Made by a program: the position numbers and the translations under genes | In this document: one piece after another, positions 31,561-41,972 of the stretch | Position numbering within the stretch: position 1 is the first letter of the stretch | How the letters are laid out: each line of letters starts with the position of its first letter | Notes under the pieces: generated by a model | Seen by the model: only the letters and a program-made list of their open reading frames with translations | Databases searched by the model: none | Told to the model about the DNA's origin: nothing | Assembly (NCBI GenBank): GCA_033557465.1 | Contig: CM066032.1 | Location: 1,316,302,025-1,316,366,024 of the forward strand | Origin: Ichthyophis bannanicus | Taxonomy: Eukaryota > Chordata > Amphibia > Gymnophiona > Ichthyophiidae | Direction of reading: 5' to 3' | Length of the DNA: 64,000 bases

Positions 31561-32490
31561 GGAGGAGGTGAGAGTGCATGCTACTGAGTGACGGTGGAAA
31601 CAGAACTAGGGAGAAGGACTATTGCATGAATGCTCCCCTTCATATGGTGTCACTGAACAAAGGGCTACACAAATGCAGTGAAAGGCTGGCAGAGGAGGAG
31701 ACGTCATGTAAGAAGTGCTGCTTATCAGCTCCCCCTGCTGCTGGTGGGAGGTCAATGCACAGATAAACAAAAAGCCTTCCATGCAGCAAAACAGTTTATA
31801 CAAGCCAGAATGAAACCACGATGCAGCCCTAGAGACGGAGGGTAACTGCTGTGTTGCCACTGCTGTCATCCCGGAGAGGGGCACCAGTGATGGAGTGGGT
31901 GTGGGGGAGGGGCATTGAGGGCAGTGGGATGGGGGCTCACCTAGGGTGTCTCCACTCCTTGCACCAGCCCTGCCCACTACACTCTTACCTCATGCTGCAG
32001 CAACCGGAAAGCCCTCACTGCAGATACCATGTACTCAATATGTGATGTGAGAATCACCTCGTCCTCTTCTACTGTATTCTTGAATTTTTACCATTGTAAA
32101 CGTTTCTCTTTTTTAATTGCCTTTTCTCTTTTAAAATTGGAATGGATCTTCCTGCTTCTACTCCTCCTTTTATAGACCTGAAATTACCAGAAAAGTGAGG
32201 ATATGGTAAAAGAAAAAAAAAGTGATGTATGTGCTTTTGATTTTATTCCAGTGCTACTGTAAAAGACCATGTAGTTTCTGAGTCTCCAGACCATCTCCTC
32301 AGATAGAGTTCAACTAAACATTTCCTAATTTGCTCCAATAATTATGAAGAGAGTGGAGAAAAGGGTATAATGAAAATATGCTAAAAAGGGGCAGTCCTCT
32401 CATCCTACCCCGACCATACGACACACAGACACCCCACCCGTGCAGCACAGACACACACGCACACACATGCATTCCATCCTTGCACCGTAC
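31561..32490. other. Duplicated non-coding block (copy 1)
   Basis: Matches 61226-62160 closely. No coding frame is supported. Contains AT-rich tracts and a CA-rich stretch at 32430-32470. Confidence 0.5.
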
Positions 32491-32496
32491 ACCCAC

Positions 32497-33150
32497 GTAA
32501 CAACATAAGATATGCCAAACTGGGTCAGACCAAGGTCCATCAAACCCAGTATCCTGTTTCCAACAGTGGCCAGTCTAAGTCACAAGTACCTAGCAGTCTC
32601 CCCAAAAGACACAAGTTCCACAGTGCTTGTATTGGGTCAACCAGTGATATACTGGGGTCCCTTTTAATAATAGTTTATGGATCTTTCTTCCAGGAACTTG
32701 TCCAAACCTTTTTTAAATCGAATTGCACTAACAGCTTTTACTACATCCTCCAGTAACAAATTCCAGACTTTAATTACATGTTGGGTGAATAAATATTTTC
32801 TGTTATTATTCTTAAATAGGTTACACTGTAGCTTCATTGCACGTCCCCTCTCGTATATTTTGATGGCATAAACAATCAGTCTACGTTTACCCGATCCATT
32901 CCATCCACTAATTTATAGACTTCTACCATATCTCCTCTCAGCCGTCTCTTCTCCAGGTTGAAGAGCCCTAACCTTTTTAGCCTCTCTTCATAGGGAGACC
33001 CTTCCATCCCCTTCACCATTTTGGTGGCTCTTCTCTGTACCTTTTCTAATAATGCCATAGTCTTTTTAAGATACGATGACCAGAATTGCACATAATATTC
33101 AAGGTGTACCACGGAACGATACAGAGGCATTATAATATCCTTTAATTCTC
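32497..33150 (-). pseudogene. CR1-like ORF2 C-terminus and 3' end, copy 1
   Basis: The minus-strand frame at 32876-33160 reads LYRSVVHLEYYVQFWSSYL, KVQRRATKMVKG, PYEERLKRLGLFNLEKRRL, the CR1 C-terminal signature. The rest of the C-terminus is on the minus strand at 32690-32870 (Lys-Tyr-Phe-like and Asn-Lys-Phe-Gln remnants). Its paired copy is at 62160-62815. Confidence 0.85.
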
Positions 33151-33154
33151 CCCC

Positions 33155-33400
33155 CGACACTACTCATAGCACACACACATGCATTCAGCCCCGGACACTC
33201 CTCACGGCACACATACATGCATCCCCTGACACTCTCCATGACACAGACATTTACACACATTGGCCTATGTAGTCTCCAGCAGTCTCCATGTCACACAGAT
33301 AGCATGCACACACATTCACTGATACACACACCTGCACAGAGCCTCTAGCACTTCCTATGACACACACAGATGAAACCATCAAATGTCAGATCCTATGAGT
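33155..33400. repeat. Degenerate CA-rich minisatellite, copy 1
   Basis: A few diverged units of the type ACACACACATGCATTCAGCCCC...GACACTCCTCA. The paired position in the other duplicate (from 62825) has grown into an array of more than a kilobase. Confidence 0.8.
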
Positions 33401-34497
33401 GAGGGAAATGCACTATTTTGTCACACTGTAATGTGTGCACTTTTCTGCAGGTCACCAAACACACCGGACCTCTCCTTCCCTCTCACGGCACGCTGTTAGT
33501 GTAATGTTTACCTTTATATTGCAGCCAGGCAGAGAGAATAGAGGGAGCAGGGGAGCCTCTGGTGCAGCGAGTTGGTCGGTCAGAATCAGACACACATGCA
33601 CTGTAGCGAAGGGCATGAATCTTGCGTTAAGCATAACTGCCAGTCCACTACAAGGAGCACTACCACTGGCTCTCACGGGAGGCTATGGAGTGATCTTTCC
33701 ACTTTCAGCCAGCCTGCTGCAATGCCAGTAAAGTCTCAACATGTTTCACAATTATAGCTGCAAAGCAGTGCTCTCAGTGAAATCCCACAGCCCAGTGCTG
33801 TTTCTCACATTGATGCTGCCACCGTTGTCTCTCGGGACTGCCGACATCAGCTCTGGGCTTAAGCCCTGCGTCTTAGTGCTCACTGCGGTTTCCATGAGAC
33901 TTACACCCACAGAGAGCAGTGACCTTCCCCAGGTCTGTTTTAATAACAGTGTATTGACTTTTTCTCCAGGGACTTGTCCAAACCTTTTTGAAGCCCAGCT
34001 ACACTCCCTGCTTTTATCACCTCATCCTTATTTCTGGGATTCATGAAAGAGCAGAGCAAATGAGCAGGCAGAGAGAGAGCTGTGGTAGAACCTGTAACAG
34101 CAGTAACAGGCAGGAGAAGAGGCAGGACAGCAAAGTGATTGTAACTTTTGAAGACCTTTATTTGGTTAAGTAAATAAATACATTCATTTTGTTTGCTTCT
34201 ATCACATTAACCCTTTGACTGTCACAGCCTGTTCATACGATGTTAAATATTTACTCCTCAGTATTTGATTTTATTGCAGCTATTGCATATTCTTGTTATA
34301 ACATTTGATTTGAAGGAGAAATTCCAGCATCACATGAACAGAGTCCACAAAGGAGTTTTGGAACGGAGGGTGTAGTCTATCATTAATAGCAATGAGGGAG
34401 GGGGAAGCAATGTATACTTTGCAGGGGGCACCAGAGATCCTAGAACCAGCCCTGATATAAACATCTCCACATTTAAATAGCCCCTATTCTAACATTT
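33401..34497. other. Mostly unrecognised flank upstream of the V segment
   Basis: At 33925-34030, GGACTTGTCCAAACC and neighbouring words match the antisense CR1 3' region seen at 32690 and 62350, so a short CR1 relic is present. Otherwise no gene or repeat was assigned. Confidence 0.4.
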
Positions 34498-34850
34498 ATT
34501 TATTTATTTATTTAACATCTTTTATATACCGCGCTATTTGTTGTCAGTGCGGTTTACATATAACAAAGGTTGCACATTCGGAGGACAATTGTGTGCTTAC
34601 ATTATAACAGGAAACTTAAACTTGGAACAACAGGGTAAAACTGTAACTATGTACAAAACATATTAGATTCTTTAGTATTCACAAGGAGGGCTAAGGCAAG
34701 ACCGCAGAGAACATGAGGTGGAGTTGCCTATGAGGGAATTGGGAGTGGAGATTGAGAGTTTTTGGGTTTAGGAGTGCTGAAGTGGAGAAGGAAAATGTGG
34801 TGCATGGCCTTTATATGTGTATGTCAATCTCTATTAGTAAATGCTGCTAG
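34498..34850 (-). mobile_element. L2-like LINE 3' tail
   Basis: Plus-strand TTTATTTATTTATTTAACATCTTTTATACCGC-type start at 34498 and the terminal hairpin (ATACCGCGCT...AGTGCGGTTTAC) at 34526-34557. Only 3' UTR and short C-terminal remnants remain. Confidence 0.65.
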
Positions 34851-34959
34851 TTCCACGTAGCAGTGCTTCTAAAATAACCTCATCCTGTGTCACTTGTAGA
34901 ATCAGTCACACAGAATTGTTTTTAAATGCAGGTGATGTGCAGTGACATAGAACCGTCTG

Positions 34960-35014
34960 TTTTGCATATTGACACCCAGGAGACACTTCACTAATGCTGG
35001 GAGGGTGTATAAAT
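34960..35014 (+). promoter_or_regulatory. V-segment promoter: octamer-like and TATA elements
   Basis: TTTTGCAT at 34960-34967 differs at one base from the ATTTGCAT octamer typical of kappa V promoters. TATAAAT at 35008-35014 is 41 bases downstream of it and 50 bases before the ATG. Order and spacing fit Ig V promoters. Confidence 0.7.
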
Positions 35015-35063
35015 GTTTCCTTTTACTCTTTATGGTTTATTAATCAGCAGCTGCCGGTCAGGA

Positions 35064-35627
35064 ATGATGAAGATGTCACAAACTCACCTCATCTGGATCC
35101 TGCTCCTCTGGATAAAGGGTAAGAAGAAAACTTTCATGCTGGATTTAAAACAGGGGTAAAAGAGGAGTGAAAATTACCATAGTACCAAAGTAAGTGACAG
35201 TAGATAAAGACCAGGAAGGTGACTAGAGTTATAGAGCTGTTCTTCATCTGATTCTCTTCATATATATAAATTACTATTGATTTTGACTTTAAATCCTGTT
35301 ATATCTATATGTTTTGTCTTTCTTCAGATTCAAATGGGCAGATTGTGATGACTCAAACTCCAGAGTCCTTGTCCGCGTCTGTGGGAGACACAGTCAGCAT
35401 GAGCTGTAAAGCCAGTAGTAGTGTTAACAACTATCTAGCCTGGTACCAGCAGAAACCCGGACAGGCTCCCAAGCCTCTGATATACTTTGCTTTCTACCGT
35501 GCTTCCGGGATCCCAGAGCGGTTCAGCAGCAGTGGATATGGGACTGATTTCACTCTCACTATCAGCGGAGTTGAAGCTGACGATGCTGCAGTTTATTACT
35601 GTCAGTGCTTTCACAGCTCCTCCGTCA
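35064..35627 (+). CDS. IGKV: Immunoglobulin kappa-type light-chain V segment (two exons)
   Basis: Leader exon 35064-35118 encodes a hydrophobic signal peptide ([18 protein letters not shown]). Donor GGGTAAG at 35119, acceptor TTTCTTCAG ending at 35327, intron about 209 bases, phase 1 junction as usual for Ig V genes. V exon 35328-35627: framework 1 [19 protein letters not shown], first conserved Cys codon at 35404, LAWYQQKPG with the core Trp at 35441, framework 3 [19 protein letters not shown] with the second Cys at 35600, and a short CDR3 stub containing an extra Cys. It is followed at once by a 12-spacer recombination signal. All invariant residues are present with no stop or frameshift, so it appears able to rearrange. 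No other V, J or C segment lies in the window. Confidence 0.93.
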
Positions 35628-35655
35628 CACAGTGCTACAGACCCGTACAAAAACC
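35628..35655 (+). promoter_or_regulatory. V(D)J recombination signal, 12-bp spacer
   Basis: Consensus heptamer CACAGTG (35628-35634), 12-base spacer CTACAGACCCGT, nonamer ACAAAAACC (35647-35655). A 12 spacer after V is the kappa arrangement; lambda V segments use 23. Confidence 0.95.
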
Positions 35656-35828
35656 TCGCTTCAGTCTCTGGCTGTTCCTGATGCCTTTTTCATGCCACAT
35701 GCAGCACCTAATGCAGGTACAAAGGAAGCAAACTCTTTAAAGGAAGATTACAGAAATAATTTTGTATCCATCGAGTCCCTAGTTTTACTATTATCCATTC
35801 ATTTATAAACTGTGAGAACAGCTTTCTT

Positions 35829-37655
35829 CTTTTTTTTTATAGCTTTATTTTCATTTTCAAGTAAAACAACATAAAACAACACACTACATAAACATCGAGC
35901 TAACAGCTACAGACAGCAGAAACTGAACCATCCCTCCCCCCCCCCCCCCCCGCCCGCTCCTCCAGTATACATCTTATCCTCCAAATAGCACTACACGGTG
36001 TTGTATAACAAAGACCATGCGGTCTCAATCATAGACGTACATTCATGTTTTATCAGAGCACTCTGTCTTTCTTTTCATTTGCCTACATTTACAAAGTCAT
36101 TTAACTTTTTCCATTTAAAGCTGCTATCGCCTGCCGGTGGCAGGGCTTTCCGGGGCAGCTGCTCGTATGTACTATATAAACATACATGATTCCACCATTC
36201 CTGCATAGTAAGATTAGCCGTGCACTTCCAGTTGCGCACAATTAAGTGTATTGTTAGTCCCATCATAAAGTCTAACAAAAAGTACCCCTCCTTATGTAAG
36301 GAAGGGAGCCTAGCCGCAGATCTAAGGCTGATGACCCGCCAGGTAAGAGGTTCCTGAAAGTTAATACGTTGTATCTGCGCCCAGGTCTGTGTCCAAAAGA
36401 TTTGTATCCCCGGGCATTCGTATGTAATATGGGCCAAAGTACCAGGTTTGCTATTACATGTCCATCAGAGGGTACTAGCGCTCTGATCCCATTTTGCCAC
36501 TTTAACAGGTGTATAAAAGCATTGGTGCGCGAAAAAGAAAAGAGTCTGAGTGACCGAGGCCGATTTTGAGACTCTTACTTGCTTGCACCAAAACGTCCTC
36601 CACTGTTGCTTGGACAAAGTCATCCCTGTGTCCCGCTCCCAGACATTCTGAATTCCCCGTGTGTGCTGGTGGCAGTTCTGGCACAGCTGCTTGTAAAAAA
36701 GTGCCGCCACGCCCGAAGCTTGTGCAAGCTCCTGAGCAATCTCCACTACACCTCTCTTTCCAATCCCTTTCCGGGGATCTACCTTGGAGCTTCCAAGACA
36801 GTGCCGGAGCTGTAACCATTGAAAGTATAACTTAGGTAGAAGGCCAAACTCCTGCTGTAATTCGCTATATTCTTTCCATCTGTTATCTTTAATGAGCTGA
36901 TTAACAGTCCATATACCCTTTAGATACCACTGGTTCCAAGCAATGGGTTTCCTCTGGACTTTAAAGTGGGGATTGTGCCAGATCGGCAGCCGGGCTAACG
37001 GACACAAATCTGGGCCACAGACTTGTATAAGGACCCTGAAAGCCTCAAGCATGTCAACTATCATACTAAGACATTGTGCACACCGCTGGAACTGCATGCC
37101 CGGAAAAAGCCCCATTGGTATCAGGGCAAGTAGTTTCTCCTCGATGTCTAGCCAGACAGGTCTACCAGCAAGTCGACTCTCTAGCCATCTTGACCCCTGA
37201 TTTAAGAGGAATGCTCTATGGTAGGATTGGAAATCAGGGAACCGAACGCCGCCATCCTCACAGCTAAGATTAAGCTTTTGTCGTGCAATTCTCGGGACTT
37301 TATTCTGCCGTAAGAACTGACTCAGTAAATATTCCACCCTCCGATATGTTTGTGGCGATATTAGACAGGGTACCATCTCTAAAATATAATTGATCTTAGT
37401 GACTATCATCATTTTAATGGTCTCGAGCCGCCCTCACCAGGACAACACTAGAGGGGACCACTTAACGGTCATATCTCGGGCAATTGATACTATCGCTTCG
37501 GCATTAAAGCAAACGGTTTCTTCAAGGGGATAGCGATAGTGAACTCCCAGGTATTTTACTGTATTAGATTCCCACACAAACGGGAAAGCGCTCATATCCT
37601 CCTTGAGCAGCCAGCGATTCAGCAGGAAGGCAACAGACTTCGTCCAATTAATTTT
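35829..37655 (-). pseudogene. Old Tx1-type L1 ORF2, 3' third and tail
   Basis: The poly(A) tail is at 35830-35838 (plus-strand T run). The minus strand (37412 down to 36075) encodes KYLGVHYRYPLEE, MIVTKINYILEMVPCL, GVRFPDFQSYHRAFLL and the end, including MAHITYECPGIQIFW. It is broken by stops and frameshifts near 36430-36500 and 37420-37440. Two further fragments of the same element continue beyond the younger insertions (40733-40931 and 46964-47284). Confidence 0.9.
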
Positions 37656-38596
37656 TTTTTTTTATAACTTTTATTTTCATTTTGCAACAAACAAAAGAAA
37701 AACAACACACCAAAGGAGACAAAACAAGTATACAATAAGAAAAGTAAACCCAACTACCCCCCACCCCGATGCTTCTTCTCCACCCAATTATATCAGCATG
37801 TGAGCGCTTCCAAATAACAGTGATTATACATCAAACGATCAAAAAAGTATCTACGATACAGCATGATCATGGGACAGAGATATATACAAAGGTAGACAGT
37901 CAGGAGAGAGCATTTAGCAAAATGTACATAGTCATTGAGCATCTTCCATTGAGACCAATGAGAAGGAGTCTGAACGGGGGAAGCGAACAGACGAGGTATT
38001 TGTTCATATTTACTGTAAAGACAGGCATGATTCCACCATTCATTGGGGCTCAGATGGGAGCTAATTTTCAATATTAATTGATTAGGGAAATAGCAAAGCC
38101 AAGCATAAAATTCGAAAGGGGATAAGCCATTTCTTGGGGGAGAGGGGATCCCCGCAACTGGGCGAAGTCCCACTATCCTCCAAGAAAGGGGCTCTTGAGA
38201 GTACGAAACAGACTAAATACGACCCCAGACCCGACGCCAGTAATACTGTAGTGCGGGATATTCATACATAACATGAGGCAGTGAACCAATGGCCGCAGGA
38301 CGTGTCCAGCAACCATTGCCCTGAGTAGTGTTCCATTTGTCTAATCTGTGAGGAGTGGAAAAACACCGGTGGGCTAGAGAGAAGAGGGCCTGAGTGAGTG
38401 AGGCGGATCGGGAACCCGTGTCCCTCTACTCTAGATAAGGCTCCATTGCTCCGAGGTCAAAGTCACATGCAATTCTCTCTCCCATACTTTCTGCGCTATA
38501 GGGGTATCTCTAGTTATAGCATTACATAAGGGTTAAGTAAAAAGTGGATGCTACACCCGGTGAACTACCGAGAGATCAGAAAATCTCCAATCAACC

Positions 38597-39318
38597 TTAT
38601 GCAGAGAATGCCGATAGCGGGAGTACCCTAGTACTCCGAAGGCAATGCTGAAGTTGCACTGACCAGAGTCGGGAGTCTAAAGATTGCATAAGCGTGTTAA
38701 AGGCACCTAAAGTGTCTAAAAGCATTGGTGGATAGTGGGAGTCTGATGGGAGAGTCATACCAGGGAGAAAGGTAAGAGGAATCGGTTTACAAAGGCCCGC
38801 TTCTATATCTAGCCACACAGGTCTACTCGGTACTGGATCTTCCAGCCAACGAGCGCCTTGTTTGAGAAGAAAAGATTGAGGGAACACTTGAGTAAAATCG
38901 CCACCAGGTATTAATGGAGCATTGGCAGAGGCCGAAGCCAACTGCGCAATACTTGCATAGTAAGCAGGGTTGTCCACATTCGGGGCATAATGCAAATACA
39001 CGTGAATTCACTATCTCCAACCTCAAGGTGTACACGGGCCCATCTACCCTCCTTGTCAGCGCTAGTATCAAGTACAGTAGCGTGCAAAGACTTCTTAACC
39101 AGAATGGCTACCCCGTACCATTTGGATACGGTGGGAGAATAGGCAGTTACCATGTAAGGCTTAGCATTGAATTTCAGTATTTCAGCAGAATTTAAATGCG
39201 TCTCCTGAAGAAACACTAAATCAGCATGCTCATGGCTAAGATAGCTAAGGATTGTCTTTCCTTTGAGTGGACCATTAATGCCTTTTACAGTGAGTGAAAA
39301 GATTTTACATAAGGCCAT
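38597..39318 (-). pseudogene. L1 ORF2 remnant: endonuclease N-terminus joined to C-terminal segment
   Basis: The minus strand starts MALCKIFSLTVKGINGP, with FLQETHLNSAEIL. A frameshift near 39000 leads to a second frame with GGDFTQVF and then directly QSFLLKQGARWLEDP, which in the full-length relative lies some 2.2 kb further on. The polymerase is gone. Confidence 0.9.
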
Positions 39319-39751
39319 TCAGAAAAGTTAAAAATTCTGAGCATGATAGCACACATAATTTCACTATGTCCCTCAGACTAACTGTATCTGGCTGTACACA
39401 TGACATAAGAAAATAAGCTAATATAATACAATGAAGCGCCCCATATTAACAAAAAAACAAACAAACCGCAGTACGGTAGAGGAGAAGCAAAACCCCAAAA
39501 TTACTGGCGACCATGTGTCTGCGGGGAGAAGCCCCAGAGAAGGCCGAAATTGAAAAACACATAACCTGTAGGACTGTGCGTGCTCCGAGTCCGACCGAGG
39601 CACACATCATGAAGGGATAGGAGACCAAAAAACAAAAGTCATATAGAGAGAGAAAGAAAGTCCAGGCAGTCTCTGTACTTGGCTATGACCGCCACATCGG
39701 GCCCTTCAAAATGGCGGACAGAGCCGGCAGATAAGAGTCCAAGATTTGGGA

Positions 39752-40600
39752 TTAGCGCATCTGCTCTGCTTCTTTGGAGTCTAAAAATGTTGATAGTAGA
39801 TCAGGATCTTCGAACGTCCTGGTCTGGTTGTGGAGAGTCACTCGGAGCTTCGCTGGATACAACAGGCCAAAGCGAGCCTGTAGCTGTTGAAGTCGAGGGC
39901 GAAAAGCAAGGAGTTTCTTCCGACGGTCAACGGTAGGCTTTGCCAAATCAGGAAAGAAGGAGACTTTACGACCTTCAAATTCCAAATGGTGATTCGCTCG
40001 GGCAGCATTTAAAATTTGTTCCACTTGTTGATATCGTAGCAAGCTAAAGATAATAGGCCGGGGGGTCGTGCGGTTGAGCGCCATATGGGCAGGAACACGG
40101 TGTGCTCGATCGATTTCCAGTTCTCTATGAAAAGTGATCTTCAGCAAGGAGGGAAGAGTTTTGAGCAAGAATTCTCTTATATCTCCTGCTTCCACCCCCT
40201 CCGGCATTCCAAGGAGCCTCACATTGTTGCGACGGGCTCGATTATTGCTATCTTCTAACTCCTTTTGAAGATTCTGTATCTGGCGCTCAGCCTTGTCCAG
40301 TTTGCCCAAGCGCACCGCGTGCGAGTCGAGGACCCCCGCCATGTTGTCCTGCCGTAATGAAAGACTTTCAAGTCGGTCCTGGAGCACTCCAAAGTCTTCT
40401 CGCATGGCTCGAAGCGCTTCTCCATTGGACTGCACCAATTCCTTCACGCCGCGTATTTCCTCCAAAATCTCCAGGTGCATTACGGGGCTTTCACGAAATG
40501 GAACCATCTTCTGTGGGGAGGACACCTCTGTCTTGGAGCGTTTTCCATGAGAAGAAGAAGGAGACCCGAAGTCCAAGCGCGCTGGTTTATGGGCCGCCAT
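39752..40600 (-). CDS. L1 ORF1, 282 codons (second copy)
   Basis: Same start (MAAHKPARLD) and same length as 21907-22755, with only scattered substitutions (for example LLGMPEGVE for LIGIPEGVE). Coiled coil followed by the RRNNVRLLGMPEG RNA-binding block. An intact ORF1 in an element that cannot encode RT recalls the half-L1 (HAL1) situation of mammals. Confidence 0.9.
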   Translation of the reverse strand: MAAHKPARLDFGSPSSSHGKRSKTEVSSPQKMVPFRESPVMHLEILEEIRGVKELVQSNGEALRAMREDFGVLQDRLESLSLRQDNMAGVLDSHAVRLGKLDKAERQIQNLQKELEDSNNRARRNNVRLLGMPEGVEAGDIREFLLKTLPSLLKITFHRELEIDRAHRVPAHMALNRTTPRPIIFSLLRYQQVEQILNAARANHHLEFEGRKVSFFPDLAKPTVDRRKKLLAFRPRLQQLQARFGLLYPAKLRVTLHNQTRTFEDPDLLSTFLDSKEAEQMR

Positions 40601-40732
40601 CCCCCCCGAGGTACCCCGGTCAGCTCGGAGCGAAATAGTAAGTTTATATAGGTATTAAGTCAGGATTCTAAGTAGGCCTCTCGGGAGCTTCAACGCAAAG
40701 CGTCCTACCCGCTGGACATCAGGCTCCGCCCC

Positions 40733-40931
40733 TCGTCCAATTAATTTTATATCCCGAGAGTAGCGAGTATCGATCAATCTGCTCCAATACTTTGGGAACT
40801 GCGTCAGGGGAAACAAACAAGAGAAGGTCGTCCGCATATGCAGACAGCTTGACTTTGATTCCAGCAACCAGAGCTCCATGAATCTCTGAACATTGCCAGA
40901 TAATAAGGGCTAACGGTTCTAAAGCTAGGTT
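40733..40931 (-). pseudogene. Old L1 ORF2, polymerase active-site segment
   Basis: The minus strand encodes EPLALIIWQCSEIHG, then KLSAYADDLLLFVS (YADD at about 40827-40838) and VLEQIDRYSLLSGYKIN, continuing into 37655 downward. Its upstream side resumes at 46964 beyond the DIRS element. Confidence 0.9.
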
Positions 40932-41066
40932 CCTTTTCGTCCCTCTAGTCCAGTCCCGGAACCATAGAGTTTAGTATCTCCTCCAGAAGCTTTGGAGACT
41001 GAAACACGTCATCGCTTTGATGACCTCTGTATAAGTAGCCATCGACCGCCTCCTCCTCTTCAGTAC
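40932..41066 (+). repeat. DIRS left inverted terminal repeat
   Basis: CCTTTTCGTCCCTCTAGTCC onward matches the reverse complement of the right terminus from the CTCTAGTCCAGTCCCGG block to CTCCTCCTCTTCAGTA. Shorter than the right repeat at its outer tip. Confidence 0.93.
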
Positions 41067-41972
41067 TTTCAGTCTCCAAGCAGCTAAGGGAGATTCTGAG
41101 CTCTAGGCTCACTCAGCACAAATAAGCAGAGCCAGTAGTGGGTCTTTTGTTCTGGTTTGGTTCTTGGGCTTTAGTTATAATAGCTGTTTTGTTGCTTACA
41201 GGTGCTGCTGCGGCTGGAGGTCCCGTGTGTGGCTGCTGCCTGAAGCTTGTTCGTGGTTTTGTTCTTCTGCTGTCTCTTTTTCTCCTTCTTCCTTCTCTCC
41301 TCCCCCCCCCCCCCCCCCCCCCCGGGTCCTTTGTTTTCTTCCCCTTCGTTACAACGAGCATTCAGAAAACTGTTGCAGCACTTAAGCCTCCCTGTTCCCG
41401 AACCCACGGTAACGGGTGAGGAGCAGGTTGCAGGCTCTGTACACGAGGAAAGCCGGCGGGAGTGTGTACAGGCATTTGGGGAGCAGCTGGCACGCATGAG
41501 AGACGCCAGAGCCGAAGCCGAAGCCGCGGTCCGGCTGAGCTCCGGTGTTTGCCCCGACTCTTCCCGACCCTCTCGGGGGCTGTAGGTGAGTCTGAGCAGT
41601 GGGAGGGCTGTTTTGCAGAGTCCGGGGGTTGAAGGCAACAGCGGGGCCTTCGGCGAAGCTTTAAGGCCGGCTTGCCGTTTTTCGCGTGGGAAGCGCGATG
41701 GCAGCCATGTTTTAAACCCGTGCAGAGCAACGGGCTTTATTTGGGCATTTCCTTAGGGGTGAAGCCTCGTTTTCCCGTTCGGGGGCTAGCACGGGGTTTT
41801 TTCCCATTGGGGGGATACTGGTACAGTTTAAAAAAAGTTTTTCGCATTTACGTTGGCTTTCAGCCGCGGTGCCTGTTCTGGGTGAGACCTCTCAGTTTTC
41901 GTCTGCAGAACAAGGAGAAGACAGGGGGGTCCTTTGGGCAGGGGTCATGCCAGCTAGGCCCCGCTGTCTGGT
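41067..41972 (+). other. DIRS leader region with long C tract
   Basis: GC-rich, no supported ORF. A C tract of about 22 at 41301-41323, flanked by pyrimidine-rich sequence, would be slippage-prone. Confidence 0.6.

Larger units (their letters stand above)
29729..33160 (+). repeat. Segmental duplication, copy 1
   Basis: Collinear with 58442-62820, starting at TAGGCAATATAG: L2-B 3' end, L2-A remnant, a unique block, then antisense CR1 and CA-rich repeats. The junctions between different repeats (for example AAATAACATGCTGTGG at 30531-30546) are the same in both copies, which shows duplication of an already composite segment rather than independent insertions. Copy 1 lacks the 980-bp insertion present at 59215-60194. 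Confidence 0.93.
37656..40732 (-). mobile_element. Internally deleted Tx1-type L1, 3.1 kb, intact ORF1
   Basis: Flanked by a 16-bp target duplication TCGTCCAATTAATTTT (37640-37655 and 40733-40748). The complete 5' end (minus strand GGGGCGGAGCC) and 3' A-rich tail match the L1 at 21775-27223. About 2.2 kb spanning the end of the endonuclease to past the polymerase is missing, with the junction near 38880-38890, and a second deletion of about 190 bp lies near 38660. Inserted in the older L1 of the same strand. Confidence 0.93.

Noticed and set aside
35309..35740. Reading the V segment as one 143-codon exon
   Set aside because: The splice acceptor at 35327 and the recombination signal at 35628 define a shorter V exon. 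Sequence beyond the heptamer is lost on rearrangement.
41138..41638. Several frames on both strands around the C tract of the DIRS leader
   Set aside because: Low-complexity Pro/Gly/Leu translations caused by base composition.
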